A DNA stretch of 50,201 nt from Hallella mizrahii (GTDB lineage: Bacteria > Bacteroidota > Bacteroidia > Bacteroidales > Bacteroidaceae), in assembly GCF_009695775.1 (NCBI RefSeq), contig NZ_VUNG01000028.1, positions 1 to 50,201 of the forward strand. Reading direction: 5' to 3'. Below the pieces are notes generated by a model. That model saw only the letters and a list, made by a program, of their open reading frames with translations, had not been told where the DNA came from and made no database searches. This document shows, in pieces, positions 17,868 to 25,678 of this stretch (its first letter is position 1; each line of letters begins with the position of its first letter). The position numbers and the translations under genes are program-made.

Positions 17868-19790
17868 ATGAAGAAGACAATCCCTGTCATTGGCATGGCC
17901 TGCGCCAGTTGCTCCGCCAATGTCGAGCGCAAGCTCAACAGTCTCGATGGCGTTCAGCAGGCTTCGGTCTCTCTTCCGGGCAGAAGTGCGCTCGTCGAAT
18001 ACGATCCTGCCAAGATCTCTCTTGAGGACATGAAGCGGGCCATCAACGGCATCGGCTACGACCTCGTCATTGAGTCTGACCGCAGTGCGGTGGAGATAGA
18101 GCGGCGAGCCTATACATTGCTGAAGCGCAAGACAGTCCTGAGCTGGCTCTTTGCCGCTTTGTGTATGTCGCTCTCCATGCATTGGCTGCGCGTGGGCGAT
18201 ACCTCGCTGACCAATCAAGTGGAGCTGCTTCTGGCTTTAGCCAATATCATTGTCTGCGGGTGGGCCTTCTACCGCGCAGCCTGGCGTCAGCTGCTCCATG
18301 CCACCGCCAACATGGACACGCTGGTGTGTCTCTCCACCGCCATCACCTTTCTGTTCTCTGTCTTTAATACTTTTTGGGGCGAGCAGACCTGGGGCAGCAA
18401 GGGCATCGGGTGGCATACCTATTTCGATGCCTCGATCATGATCATCACCTTTGTGCTCACCGGACGCCTCTTAGAGGAAAAAGCAAAAGACGGAACAGCC
18501 TCCAGCATCCGTCAGCTCATGGGCATGGCTCCCAAGACGGCTCATATCGTTGAGGATGGACAGGTCAGGGAGGTGCCAGTCTCTACTATAGAGAAAGGAG
18601 ATGTGCTCGAAGTGCGACCGGGGGAGAAGGTGCCTGTCGACGGTGAGGTGATCAGTGCCGAAAGCTTTATGACGGCTGACGCTGCTTATGTCGATGAGAG
18701 TATGATCACGGGTGAACCGACACCCGCCGAGAAGAAGAAGGGCAGCAAGGTGCTTGCCGGCACTATTCCCAGCCAAGGTAAGTTCCGTATGCGAGCCCGT
18801 GAAGTAGGGGAAAACACTGCCTTGGCGCATATCATCCAAATGGTGCAGCAGGCGCAGGCGTCAAAGGCGCCGGTTCAGCGCATTGTCGACAAGGCTGCTT
18901 TGGTCTTTGTGCCCGTGGTGGGCGGCATCTCTGTGCTCACCTTCGCGTTGTGGCTGCTCATCGGCGGCACGGCGATGATGCCGCAAGCCATCCTCTCTGC
19001 CGTCGCCGTGCTCGTCGTCGCCTGCCCGTGTGCAATGGGCTTGGCAACTCCTACAGCGTTGATGGTTGGGATTGGAAGGGCAGCGCAGGACAAGGTGCTC
19101 ATCAAGGACGCCACAGCCCTGGAGCGGCTGCGCAAAGTAGACGCGTTGGTCACTGACAAGACCGGCACACTGACGATTCCCAATCAGAATGTCGATTTCA
19201 CCAAGTCCGACGATCTGCCTTTGGAGGAGCGCGAGCAGCTCAAGCCACATGCCGCTGAGGCGATGAACCAACTCCAGAAATGGGGCATCGAAGTGTGGAT
19301 GATGAGTGGCGACAAGGATGAGGCCGCCCACTATTGGGCTCAGAAAGCTGGCATCAAGCACTACAAGAGTAAGGTGCTGCCTACGGACAAAGAGGAGATG
19401 GTGCGCAAACTGCAAAATGAGGGAAAAACGGTGGCTATGATCGGCGATGGCATCAACGACACGCAAGCTTTGGCACTCGCCGACGTGAGCATCGCCATGG
19501 GGCGCGGCACCGATGTGGCCATGGATGTGGCGCAGGTGACGCTCATGGGCGATGACCTTCGCGCCATTCCAAACGCCATAGAGCTTAGCCGTCAGACGGT
19601 GAAAATGATTTGGGAAAACCTCTTCTGGGCATTCATCTACAACATTGTCTGCATTCCCTTGGCGGCCGGAGCCCTACGCTTGTTTGGCATCGACTTTCAG
19701 ATCACGCCGATGTGGGCCTCCGCATTGATGGCTTTCTCGAGCCTTAGCGTGGTTCTCAACAGTCTTAGATTGAAGTTTGTTATTAGATAA
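17868..19790 (+). CDS. copA: Copper-type P1B ATPase lacking the standard nucleotide-binding domain
   Basis: By family, exports Cu(I) across the inner membrane using ATP. In order: one HMA domain (CASC at 12-15), the first membrane helices (about 90-200), the actuator domain with TGE at 281-283, the transmembrane metal site CPC at 386-388, the phosphorylation motif DKTGTLT with D430, then MSGDK (479-483), GDGIND (526-531) and the last two helices. The odd point is that only about 42 residues separate DKTGTLT from MSGDK, against roughly 130 in usual CopA proteins. The N-domain with its His-Pro motif is missing, while the frame is open and P-domain motifs are intact. The total of 640 is correspondingly about 100 short. 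Whether it still hydrolyses ATP is unknown. Confidence 0.92.
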   Translation: MKKTIPVIGMACASCSANVERKLNSLDGVQQASVSLPGRSALVEYDPAKISLEDMKRAINGIGYDLVIESDRSAVEIERRAYTLLKRKTVLSWLFAALCMSLSMHWLRVGDTSLTNQVELLLALANIIVCGWAFYRAAWRQLLHATANMDTLVCLSTAITFLFSVFNTFWGEQTWGSKGIGWHTYFDASIMIITFVLTGRLLEEKAKDGTASSIRQLMGMAPKTAHIVEDGQVREVPVSTIEKGDVLEVRPGEKVPVDGEVISAESFMTADAAYVDESMITGEPTPAEKKKGSKVLAGTIPSQGKFRMRAREVGENTALAHIIQMVQQAQASKAPVQRIVDKAALVFVPVVGGISVLTFALWLLIGGTAMMPQAILSAVAVLVVACPCAMGLATPTALMVGIGRAAQDKVLIKDATALERLRKVDALVTDKTGTLTIPNQNVDFTKSDDLPLEEREQLKPHAAEAMNQLQKWGIEVWMMSGDKDEAAHYWAQKAGIKHYKSKVLPTDKEEMVRKLQNEGKTVAMIGDGINDTQALALADVSIAMGRGTDVAMDVAQVTLMGDDLRAIPNAIELSRQTVKMIWENLFWAFIYNIVCIPLAAGALRLFGIDFQITPMWASALMAFSSLSVVLNSLRLKFVIR

Positions 19791-19801
19791 ACGAAAGAAA
19801 T

Positions 19802-20131
19802 ATGATGACGCAAGACCAGAGGTGGATCATGATGTGGCAGAAGTATATGGACTTTCTGCACAACAACAAACGACGGCCATCGAAATATCAGCCTGAAGAG
19901 CGCGACTTGGTCAACTGGGCCAAGCACAACCGCAAGCTGGTCAACAAAGGAGTGCTGAAAGCCGATAGAAAGACTCGCTTTGACCAGCTCGTTGCTGAGG
20001 CTGAGAAATATCAGCGTGTCAACCAACATCAATACGTCAATGGGGAAAGTACCCATGAGAAAGCCTCACCCCAGGCAGCCTCACCCCCAGCAGCCTCACC
20101 CCCAACCCCTCTCCAAAGGAGAGGGGAGTAG
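19802..20131 (+). CDS. Small helicase-associated-domain protein with repeat-derived tail
   Basis: A 109-residue protein. Residues 1-80 (QRWIMMWQKYMDFLHNNKRRPSKY...) resemble one helicase-associated (HA) domain, a three-helix module found in tandem after some bacterial helicases and also alone in Bacteroidota. Its function is unknown; DNA binding is plausible. The last 25 or so residues, rich in Ala-Ser-Pro-Pro and ending PPTPLQRRGE, are encoded by the palindromic repeat that begins at 20063, so the original stop has been overrun. It starts 11 bp after copA and is probably co-transcribed, though no copper link is evident. Confidence 0.7.
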   Translation: MMTQDQRWIMMWQKYMDFLHNNKRRPSKYQPEERDLVNWAKHNRKLVNKGVLKADRKTRFDQLVAEAEKYQRVNQHQYVNGESTHEKASPQAASPPAASPPTPLQRRGE

Positions 20132-20264
20132 AATGCTCTGCGGGTGTTGACTTGCATTGAATTGGCTTGTCGAGAGGGTGTCTTGAGACATATTACTCCC
20201 CTCTCCTTTGGAGAGGGGTAGGGGGTGAGGCTCTATCTCCTTTGGAGAGGGGTAGGGGGTGAGG
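20063..20264. repeat. Palindromic gene-end repeat, paired copy A
   Basis: Two inverted arms, 20093 to about 20145 and 20178-20231. Each starts with GCCTCACCCCC and contains a hairpin CCCCTCTCC/GGAGAGGGG followed by a tail (TAGAATGCTCTGCGGG on the left; AATATGTCTCAAGACAC, read inward, on the right). Partial extra copies extend both ends (20063-20092 and 20237-20264). It sits between two convergent genes, supplies the C-terminal codons of both, and can fold as strong terminators in both directions. Confidence 0.85.
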
Positions 20265-21132
20265 CTGCTGCTTTTTTCAGCGCATTGTATTTTTTAAGAT
20301 GCTGCTGTGCCTTCTCTGCCGCTGCAATGGCGTTGGGGTTGGTAGGAGCTTCTTCTGGAGTGATGCGCATGGTGCCCGCGGCATTGATCAGATCCTTCAC
20401 CACCTCGCCGCCGACGATGAGCCCTGCTGCTGCGGGAACAAAAGCGTCGCTGGCGGGAATGTCGCGGCGCTCAGTACATTTGCGCATATCCTTGTTGGGA
20501 CAGATGCAGTGGAAGCGGCAGGAGATGGTGTCATCTTCGATCTGCTTGAGCGGCTCCTCGTCGCTGTAGACCACCTTGAGATGAGGGATATGCAGGCGGC
20601 GCAGCTTTTTGCGTATGACTTTTGCCAACGGATCCATCTTGGTCTTGTTGATGTCAGCCACCCGGAAGGCGGTGGCATCGAGCTTGTTGGCGGCTCCCAT
20701 GCACGAGATGATGGGGATGTGGAGGGCGTAGCAGCGCTTGATGAGCTCAAGTTTTGCGGTCACCGTGTCTACGCAGTCCACGACATAGTCATACTGGCTG
20801 AGGTCGATTTCGTCGGCATTGGCGGGCATGTAAAACATCTGATGCTTATGCACGATGCAACGGCGGTTGATGTCATGGATACGTGCCTCGGCAACGTCGA
20901 CCTTGTGCTGACCGACGGTGGAGATGAGCGCATAGATCTGCCGGTTGACATTGGTGAGGCAGACGCGGTCGTCGTCAAAGAGGTCTATCTCGCCGACACC
21001 GCTGCGCGCCAGCACTTCCACCACATATCCTCCGACGCCACCGATGCCGAAGACGGCTACACGCGAGCCGCTGAGCGTGTCGATGGCGGGCTTGCCAAGA
21101 AGCAACTGTGTACGGGAAAACTGATTTTGCAT
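20233..21132 (-). CDS. tcdA: tRNA threonylcarbamoyladenosine dehydratase (TcdA/CsdL, ThiF family)
   Basis: Probably performs the ATP-dependent cyclisation of t6A37 in tRNA. The E1-like Rossmann motif VAVFGIGGVGGYVVE (about residues 26-40) with DDD and NxNRQ residues downstream and a C-terminal CICPNKDMRKC/AAAGLIVGG region matches TcdA. The ATG at 21132 gives MQNQFSRTQLLLG, the family start; the frame extends 24 codons upstream without support. The product has 299 residues, about 30 more than E. coli TcdA. The last ten or so (ASPPTPLQRR) come from the palindromic repeat. A TACCTTTG box at 21202-21209 is its likely promoter. Confidence 0.9.
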   Translation of the reverse strand: MQNQFSRTQLLLGKPAIDTLSGSRVAVFGIGGVGGYVVEVLARSGVGEIDLFDDDRVCLTNVNRQIYALISTVGQHKVDVAEARIHDINRRCIVHKHQMFYMPANADEIDLSQYDYVVDCVDTVTAKLELIKRCYALHIPIISCMGAANKLDATAFRVADINKTKMDPLAKVIRKKLRRLHIPHLKVVYSDEEPLKQIEDDTISCRFHCICPNKDMRKCTERRDIPASDAFVPAAAGLIVGGEVVKDLINAAGTMRITPEEAPTNPNAIAAAEKAQQHLKKYNALKKAAASPPTPLQRR

Positions 21133-21201
21133 CTTTGTATTCCTTCTAATACCTATTATTGTTAAATAATAATGTGTTATAAATATAATGTGTCCGGGCT
21201 G

Positions 21202-21209
21202 CAAAGGTA
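21202..21209 (-). promoter_or_regulatory. Promoter -7 box of tcdA
   Basis: On the minus strand this reads TACCTTTG, followed by a leader of about 64 nt before the ATG at 21132. It lies downstream of the stop codon of the 115-residue membrane protein gene, so tcdA can be transcribed on its own. Confidence 0.55.
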
Positions 21210-21239
21210 CAAAAAAATCGGGAAACGACCAAGCCCCCG

Positions 21240-21587
21240 CTAAGTTCTTGGCTGTTGACGGAAATACGCTTTGATGTCGTTGTCGATGTCTACAAGGCTG
21301 CGTTTGCCTGTGACATAGGGCTTGACGAGCATCGTCAACACATATATGGCAAAACCTATCAAGGCTGCGGCGGCAAAGTTGAGGATCTCGCTGCGAATGA
21401 GTCCTGCGCTGAGAAATGCCACCATCACGATGATGGGCACGATGGCCAGCAGCCAGTCGCCCGCGGTATTCATCTTCAAGGCGTCTTCTCTCTCCTGGCG
21501 CAGATGTTGCGGTGCGCGGGCGATGAGCTCACTTTTGTGCTCAGCCCAGTATGCTTCGAAATTGTCGCTGTTGTGTTTAGCTTCCAT
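21240..21587 (-). CDS. Small two-helix membrane protein, unknown function
   Basis: I do not recognise the family. The 115-residue product, starting MEAKHNSDNFEAYWAEHK, has a charged N-terminal 40 residues, two hydrophobic helices (about 44-63 and 68-90) and a short basic tail. The start at 21587 is chosen because the frame upstream contains the promoter. A minus-strand promoter (ATTG, 20 bp, TACTTTTG at 21609-21640) lies just upstream. tcdA follows after 107 bp with its own promoter box. Confidence 0.65.
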   Translation of the reverse strand: MEAKHNSDNFEAYWAEHKSELIARAPQHLRQEREDALKMNTAGDWLLAIVPIIVMVAFLSAGLIRSEILNFAAAALIGFAIYVLTMLVKPYVTGKRSLVDIDNDIKAYFRQQPRT

Positions 21588-21608
21588 GGCGTTGATGATT
21601 GATGTCTG

Positions 21609-21640
21609 CAAAAGTACATGAAATCTCTGAAAGTAGCAAT
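21609..21640 (-). promoter_or_regulatory. Promoter of the 115-residue membrane protein gene
   Basis: On the minus strand ATTG (21640-21637), a 20-bp spacer and TACTTTTG (21616-21609): seven-eighths of the expected pattern in the right place. Confidence 0.55.
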
Positions 21641-21687
21641 AGTTTTGCGGCATCTCTTATCTTTTTCGTAAAATCAATGGAAGAAAT

Positions 21688-21718
21688 TTTGAAGTTTTGC
21701 AATTTTTATGTAAGTTTG
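21688..21718 (+). promoter_or_regulatory. Promoter of wecB
   Basis: TTTG (21688-21691), 19 bp, then TAAGTTTG (21711-21718): a full match to the Bacteroidota consensus, with a leader of about 23 nt. Confidence 0.75.
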
Positions 21719-21747
21719 CATCAATAAATTAGAAAAACAGCGATACT

Positions 21748-22866
21748 ATGAATATATGTGTTTTTTGCGGCGCCCGTCCCAACTTCATGAAGGTGGCGCC
21801 AGTGATTCGTCAGATTGAGAACCTGCGTCGGGAGGGCAAACCGGTGGAGAGTCAGATTGTCTATGCCGGCATTGCCAACGACCCGACGCTGGAGGACAGT
21901 CTTTTCAGCGATTTGGGCATCAGACGTCCCGATGTCTTCTTAGGCGTGGATTGTGTCAATCTCAACGAGCTCACGGGGCAGGTGATGTCTAAGTTTGAGG
22001 TTTATCTTCAGGATCATCCTACCGATGTGGTTGTCGTTGTCGATGACCTTGCCTCGACGATGGCGGCGTCTATCGTCACCAAGAAGCAGGGCATCAGGCT
22101 GGCGCACATCGCTGCCGGCACGCGCAGTTTCGACATCAACATGCCGAAGGAGATCAACCGGCTTGTCATCGACGGACTGAGCGACATTCTCTTCACCGCC
22201 GGCATCAGCAACAACTCGATAGCAAACCGCGAGGGGGCGGAGCTCTCAAAAGTGTATATGGTGGGCAACATCCTCATGGACAACCTGCGCTATTGCCACA
22301 CACGCATCGAGCAGGCTACGCTGCCCGACGAGGTGGCTCGTGTGATCACGGCAGAAGATGGCAGGCTGAAGCCTTATCTGGTCTTCACGATCAACCGCAA
22401 GGCGCTGCTGGCTGACAAGGACAATCTGAAAAATATGATCATGGCACTGGCCCGGGCAGCCGGTGACACGACGATCATCGCCCCGCTGAGAGGACTGGCC
22501 GAGGAGACGATCACGGGGCTGGGACTGAGAGAGCGTCCCGACCTGAAGAATTTCCATATCGTCACCCCGTTGGGCTATCTGGCTTTCGCACGTCTGACGC
22601 GTCATGCCAGCGGTATCATCACAGACAGCGGCAATGTGGCTGAGGAGGCTACCTTCAACCAGGTGCCGTGCATCACGCTCAACAGCTATACCGAGCATAT
22701 CGAGACGGTGAAGATCGGCACCAATGTGCTGGTCGGCGAAGATGCTGAGAAGCTCGAAGAGGCTGTCGGCAAGATGGCCAGCGGACAGTGGAAGCAATCC
22801 GGCATCCCCGACAGATGGGACGGACGCACGGCGGAGCGCATCGTGGAGGTGCTGATGAATGAGTAA
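21748..22866 (+). CDS. wecB: UDP-N-acetylglucosamine 2-epimerase (non-hydrolysing)
   Basis: Interconverts UDP-GlcNAc and UDP-ManNAc, a precursor for surface polysaccharides. The 372-residue GT-B-fold protein begins with the substrate loop GARPNFMKVAPVIR (about residues 8-21). It keeps HIAAGTRSFD, corresponding to the HVEAGLRS motif of the family, and the C-terminal DSGNVAEEATFNQVPCITL nucleotide-binding motif. It is cytoplasmic and stands alone with its own promoter; no glycan cluster is adjacent. The palindromic repeat copy B begins 11 bp after its stop and may terminate it. Confidence 0.92.
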   Translation: MNICVFCGARPNFMKVAPVIRQIENLRREGKPVESQIVYAGIANDPTLEDSLFSDLGIRRPDVFLGVDCVNLNELTGQVMSKFEVYLQDHPTDVVVVVDDLASTMAASIVTKKQGIRLAHIAAGTRSFDINMPKEINRLVIDGLSDILFTAGISNNSIANREGAELSKVYMVGNILMDNLRYCHTRIEQATLPDEVARVITAEDGRLKPYLVFTINRKALLADKDNLKNMIMALARAAGDTTIIAPLRGLAEETITGLGLRERPDLKNFHIVTPLGYLAFARLTRHASGIITDSGNVAEEATFNQVPCITLNSYTEHIETVKIGTNVLVGEDAEKLEEAVGKMASGQWKQSGIPDRWDGRTAERIVEVLMNE

Positions 22867-22876
22867 CAACCTTGCA

Positions 22877-23051
22877 GCCTCACCCCGACCCGAATGAGAT
22901 AGAGCCTCACCCCCAGCCCCTCTCCGAAGGAGAGGGGAGTAGAATGCTCTGCGGGTTCTTTAACTTCTCCATCATCGGTTCTCCATCGGTGTCTTGAAGC
23001 ATATCACGCCCCTCTCCTTTGGAGAGGGGATAGGGGGTGAGGCTCTATCTC
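22877..23051. repeat. Palindromic gene-end repeat, paired copy B
   Basis: This has the same architecture as copy A: the left arm from 22904 with GCCTCACCCCC and a CCCCTCTCC/GGAGAGGGG hairpin, then TAGAATGCTCTGCGGG; the right arm 22989-23043 reads GTGTCTTGAAGCATAT, the same hairpin, then GGGGGTGAGGC. A partial GCCTCACCCC copy precedes it at 22877. The left arm follows the wecB stop, and the right arm follows a minus-strand coding remnant. Confidence 0.85.
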
Positions 23052-23064
23052 TTTTGCGAAACGA

Positions 23065-23187
23065 CTATTTTACTGTATCGAATTCGGCATATTTAGAGAA
23101 ACGTTCCTTCACCAACTCAAACATGCCGACATTTAGAAGTTTACTAAAAATCTTATTTTGTTGATAGTTATGAACGTCTATCAGCCT
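23065..23187 (-). pseudogene. Possible 3' remnant of an unknown minus-strand gene
   Basis: A 40-codon open frame ends in MFELVKERFSKYAEFDTVK and a TAG. It has no upstream start in a sensible context, because a stop precedes it at 23188-23190, and it is interrupted by the GH43 promoter region. The composition looks protein-like, and its stop lies next to a gene-end repeat arm, as at the three clear gene ends in this window that carry this repeat. I do not recognise the family. It could be chance. Confidence 0.3.
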
Positions 23188-23229
23188 TTATACGATATTT
23201 TTTCCACCTTACTAACCGAGATGTTTTGC

Positions 23230-23237
23230 TAACTTTG
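23230..23237 (+). promoter_or_regulatory. Promoter -7 box of the GH43 gene
   Basis: TAACTTTG matches TAnnTTTG, with a leader of about 44 nt. No TTTG is seen at the normal upstream distance, which could indicate dependence on an activator. Confidence 0.5.
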
Positions 23238-23287
23238 CAACAAGAATTCCTTTAGCAAAAGAGATTAATCAAAACCAATAACTAAAT

Positions 23288-25033
23288 ATGCAACAATTCA
23301 AGCTGATCTTATCGCTGCTGGCGATGCCATTGTTCATGATGGCGCAAGCCCCGTCGAAGACATGGAATCCCAATCTCTCCGGAGGACATTATCAAAATCC
23401 GATCATCAATGCCGACTATAGCGATCCAGACGTGTGCCGCCATGGCGATGATTACTATATGACATCATCGTCGTTTGCTTGCTTCCCGGGCCTTCAGATA
23501 CTCCATTCTACCGATTTGGTCAACTGGACTATCGTTGGTGCGGCATTGAAAGACCATTACCCAGTGCTGCCACAATACCGTGGGACAGATCTGGATTATC
23601 ACAACAAGATACAGCATGGCAATTATGTGTGGGCACCGTCGATCCGTTACCACGATGGTTGGTATTATATCTATTGGGGTGATCCTGACCAAGGTATATT
23701 CATGGTTAAAACCCAGGATCCGCGTGGCGAATGGTCTGAGCCGCTGCTTGTCAAGGAAGGCAAGGGACTGATCGACTGCTGTCCACTTTGGGATGATGAC
23801 GGACGCGCTTATCTCTCTCATGGTTGCGCCGGTTCACGGGCAGGAGTGAAGAGCGTGCTTTTCGTTGCACCTTTGTCGGCAGACGGCACCCATGTGATAG
23901 GGCCGTCGCGCATTGTCTACGATGGACATGAGAACCAACCGACGATAGAGGGTACAAAGTTTTACAAGCATGGTGGCTATTACTACATTTTCTCTCCGGC
24001 CGGTGGTGTGAAATACGGTTGGCAGGTGGAACTCAGAAGCAAGTCGCCCTACGGACCCTACGAGGAGCGTGTCACGCTGGCGCAAGGCAAGAGCAAGGTC
24101 AACGGTCCACATCAGGGAGCATGGGTAGATACTCCATGTGGTGAGGACTGGTTTATCCATTTCCAAGACAAGCATGCTTATGGACGTGTCGTGCACCTGC
24201 AGCCCGCTCAATGGAAGGGCGGCTGGCTCGTCATCGGTGACGACAAGGACGGAGACGGCTGTGGTGATGCAGTAGCAACATGGAGGAAGCCCAAAGTCTC
24301 TGCACTTTCTAAAGATAAAGTCTTACAACCGGCAGAGGATGATGAGTTTGACAGTAACGATTTGGGATTGCAGTGGCAGTTTGAGGGACCATGGAGCCAC
24401 TACTGGTATTATTGCGATGCCCGCAACTCGCGTTTGCGCCTCTATGGCCCGCAGCAGCCGGAAGATTTCCATAATATCAGCGATCTGCAAAATATGCTGC
24501 TGCAAAAGTTGCCGGCAGAGAACTTCACCGTAGTGGCCCGTATGAGGTTTATACCCAATCCCGACTTCAAGCCAAGAGGAGAGGAGGGTGGTTTCGTCAT
24601 CATGGGGCAGGACTATGCGGCAATAAAACTTGTGAGCACACCGGAAGGCTGTGTCCTTCGTTACGTAGTCTGCAAAGGCGCACAGAAAGGCAAAGTAGAA
24701 GAGACGGAGGAAGAGAAGCCTGTTGCATTGGTGCCTATGTCGCGCCCCTACACTCAGAAATATGCTGTCGATGACATACCGCAGCCACGGGCAGCTACAC
24801 CTTATATATATGTACGCGCAAAAGTATGGAGCACCGGAGTCGGCAATAGCATCAAGGCACATGCTCAGTTCGCCTACAGCACAGACGGGAAGAAGTACAC
24901 GGAACTTGGTCAGCCCTTTGACATCGTAGAGGGAAAGTGGATTGGAGCGAAGACAGGCTTTTATTGTATGCGTCCGGAAAAGAAAAACGACGCACCGTTT
25001 CTCGACATCGATTGGATAAGATTCACCAAATAA
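23288..25033 (+). CDS. Glycoside hydrolase family 43 (xylosidase / arabinofuranosidase type)
   Basis: Probably removes xylose or arabinose from plant hemicellulose oligosaccharides in the periplasm. Residues 1-20 are a signal peptide cleaved after MAQA. The five-blade propeller domain (about 35-330) has the GH43 catalytic set: base D46 in SDPDV, pKa-modulating D163 in LIDCCPLWDDDG, and acid E221 in NQPTIEGT. A C-terminal beta-sandwich of the GH43_C2 type (about 345-581, starting DEFDSNDLGLQWQ) follows. The 581-residue length is normal. It is monocistronic, with a terminator after it and a fimbrial/transporter pseudogene pair downstream. Exact substrate cannot be read. Confidence 0.92.
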   Translation: MQQFKLILSLLAMPLFMMAQAPSKTWNPNLSGGHYQNPIINADYSDPDVCRHGDDYYMTSSSFACFPGLQILHSTDLVNWTIVGAALKDHYPVLPQYRGTDLDYHNKIQHGNYVWAPSIRYHDGWYYIYWGDPDQGIFMVKTQDPRGEWSEPLLVKEGKGLIDCCPLWDDDGRAYLSHGCAGSRAGVKSVLFVAPLSADGTHVIGPSRIVYDGHENQPTIEGTKFYKHGGYYYIFSPAGGVKYGWQVELRSKSPYGPYEERVTLAQGKSKVNGPHQGAWVDTPCGEDWFIHFQDKHAYGRVVHLQPAQWKGGWLVIGDDKDGDGCGDAVATWRKPKVSALSKDKVLQPAEDDEFDSNDLGLQWQFEGPWSHYWYYCDARNSRLRLYGPQQPEDFHNISDLQNMLLQKLPAENFTVVARMRFIPNPDFKPRGEEGGFVIMGQDYAAIKLVSTPEGCVLRYVVCKGAQKGKVEETEEEKPVALVPMSRPYTQKYAVDDIPQPRAATPYIYVRAKVWSTGVGNSIKAHAQFAYSTDGKKYTELGQPFDIVEGKWIGAKTGFYCMRPEKKNDAPFLDIDWIRFTK

Positions 25034-25045
25034 TCGGATGTGCTG

Positions 25046-25079
25046 AAAAGAACGTACCTCACCGGTAATCGTTCTTTTT
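25046..25079 (+). terminator. Terminator after the GH43 gene
   Basis: AAAAGAACG (25046-25054) pairs with CGTTCTTTT (25070-25078), with an inner TACC/GGTA pairing, and ends in a T-run. Confidence 0.8.
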
Positions 25080-25147
25080 GGCACGTAAAATGCCATTCTT
25101 ACGACTATTCCACCAAATTTTCCACTCTTGGACAATCTTTACCCCCC

Positions 25148-25155
25148 TAATTTTG
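25148..25155 (+). promoter_or_regulatory. Promoter -7 box of the truncated lipoprotein gene
   Basis: TAATTTTG 29 bp before the ATG at 25184. A CTTG at 25127-25130 is two bases closer than the usual spacing. The promoter therefore survives although the gene is broken. Confidence 0.45.
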
Positions 25156-25183
25156 CAAGCAAATAATAAAAACCTAAATAAAT

Positions 25184-25678
25184 ATGATTCATTTTAGACA
25201 TTCGATTTTTATTAAGTCGATTCTTGCACTCTTAGCGGCATGTCTGTTTGTCGTCGGTTGCAGTGATGAAGGGCTGTCTTCTTCAGCTCCAGTCATCCCA
25301 CAGTCCCAAAGTTCTGTCACGATGTCGCTGACACGCGAATCTGTTGACTCTTTCACTCAGGCCGGTATCAATGAAGTACGCTTCTTTGCTTACATTCGTC
25401 AAAACAAGTGTGACTCTCTCGTCAAGGATACCACCATCAATATTGGTGATGGACAGTTTGCCATAGGGCTACCCCTTGGCGAGAACATTCGCGCGTTTAT
25501 CGTTGCCAACGCCACGGGAGTGGAGGGCACAGAGAAATTCGATTCGGTGTCGTTGACACTTGATCCCTCGCATGAAGCAAATATATGGCTTTCCAACGTC
25601 GCCTCGTTCACAACCGACAAGACTGTCTCAACTTCATCGTCTCGTCATCTTTCGTTCCAATGTTTAACATGCACCTGA
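25184..25678 (+). pseudogene. Truncated fimbrillin-associated (FimB/Mfa2-like) lipoprotein, 5' part
   Basis: The frame starts with a good lipoprotein signal (VVGC, Cys at residue 26). About 120 residues follow that resemble the N-terminal domain of Bacteroidota fimbrial-subunit lipoproteins, including WLSNVASFTTDKTVS. Full proteins of this kind are around 300 or more residues. Here, after about 25620, the sequence changes in another frame to the end of a sugar transporter, and the lipoprotein frame runs only a further 15-20 unrelated codons to a stop at 25678. This is best explained by a deletion that joined two genes. The family call is moderate. Confidence 0.6.

Larger units (their letters stand above)
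22867..23287. other. Gene-free stretch: repeat copy B, gene remnant, GH43 promoter
   Basis: This 421-bp gap holds the palindromic repeat pair (22877-23051), a possible minus-strand coding remnant (23065-23187) and the promoter box of the GH43 gene (23230-23237). Nothing else was recognised. Confidence 0.6.

Noticed and set aside
17868..19790. Frameshift or sequencing error as the cause of the short copA
   Set aside because: The frame is continuous, and both P-domain halves align with the family in the same frame without disruption. Only the N-domain is missing.
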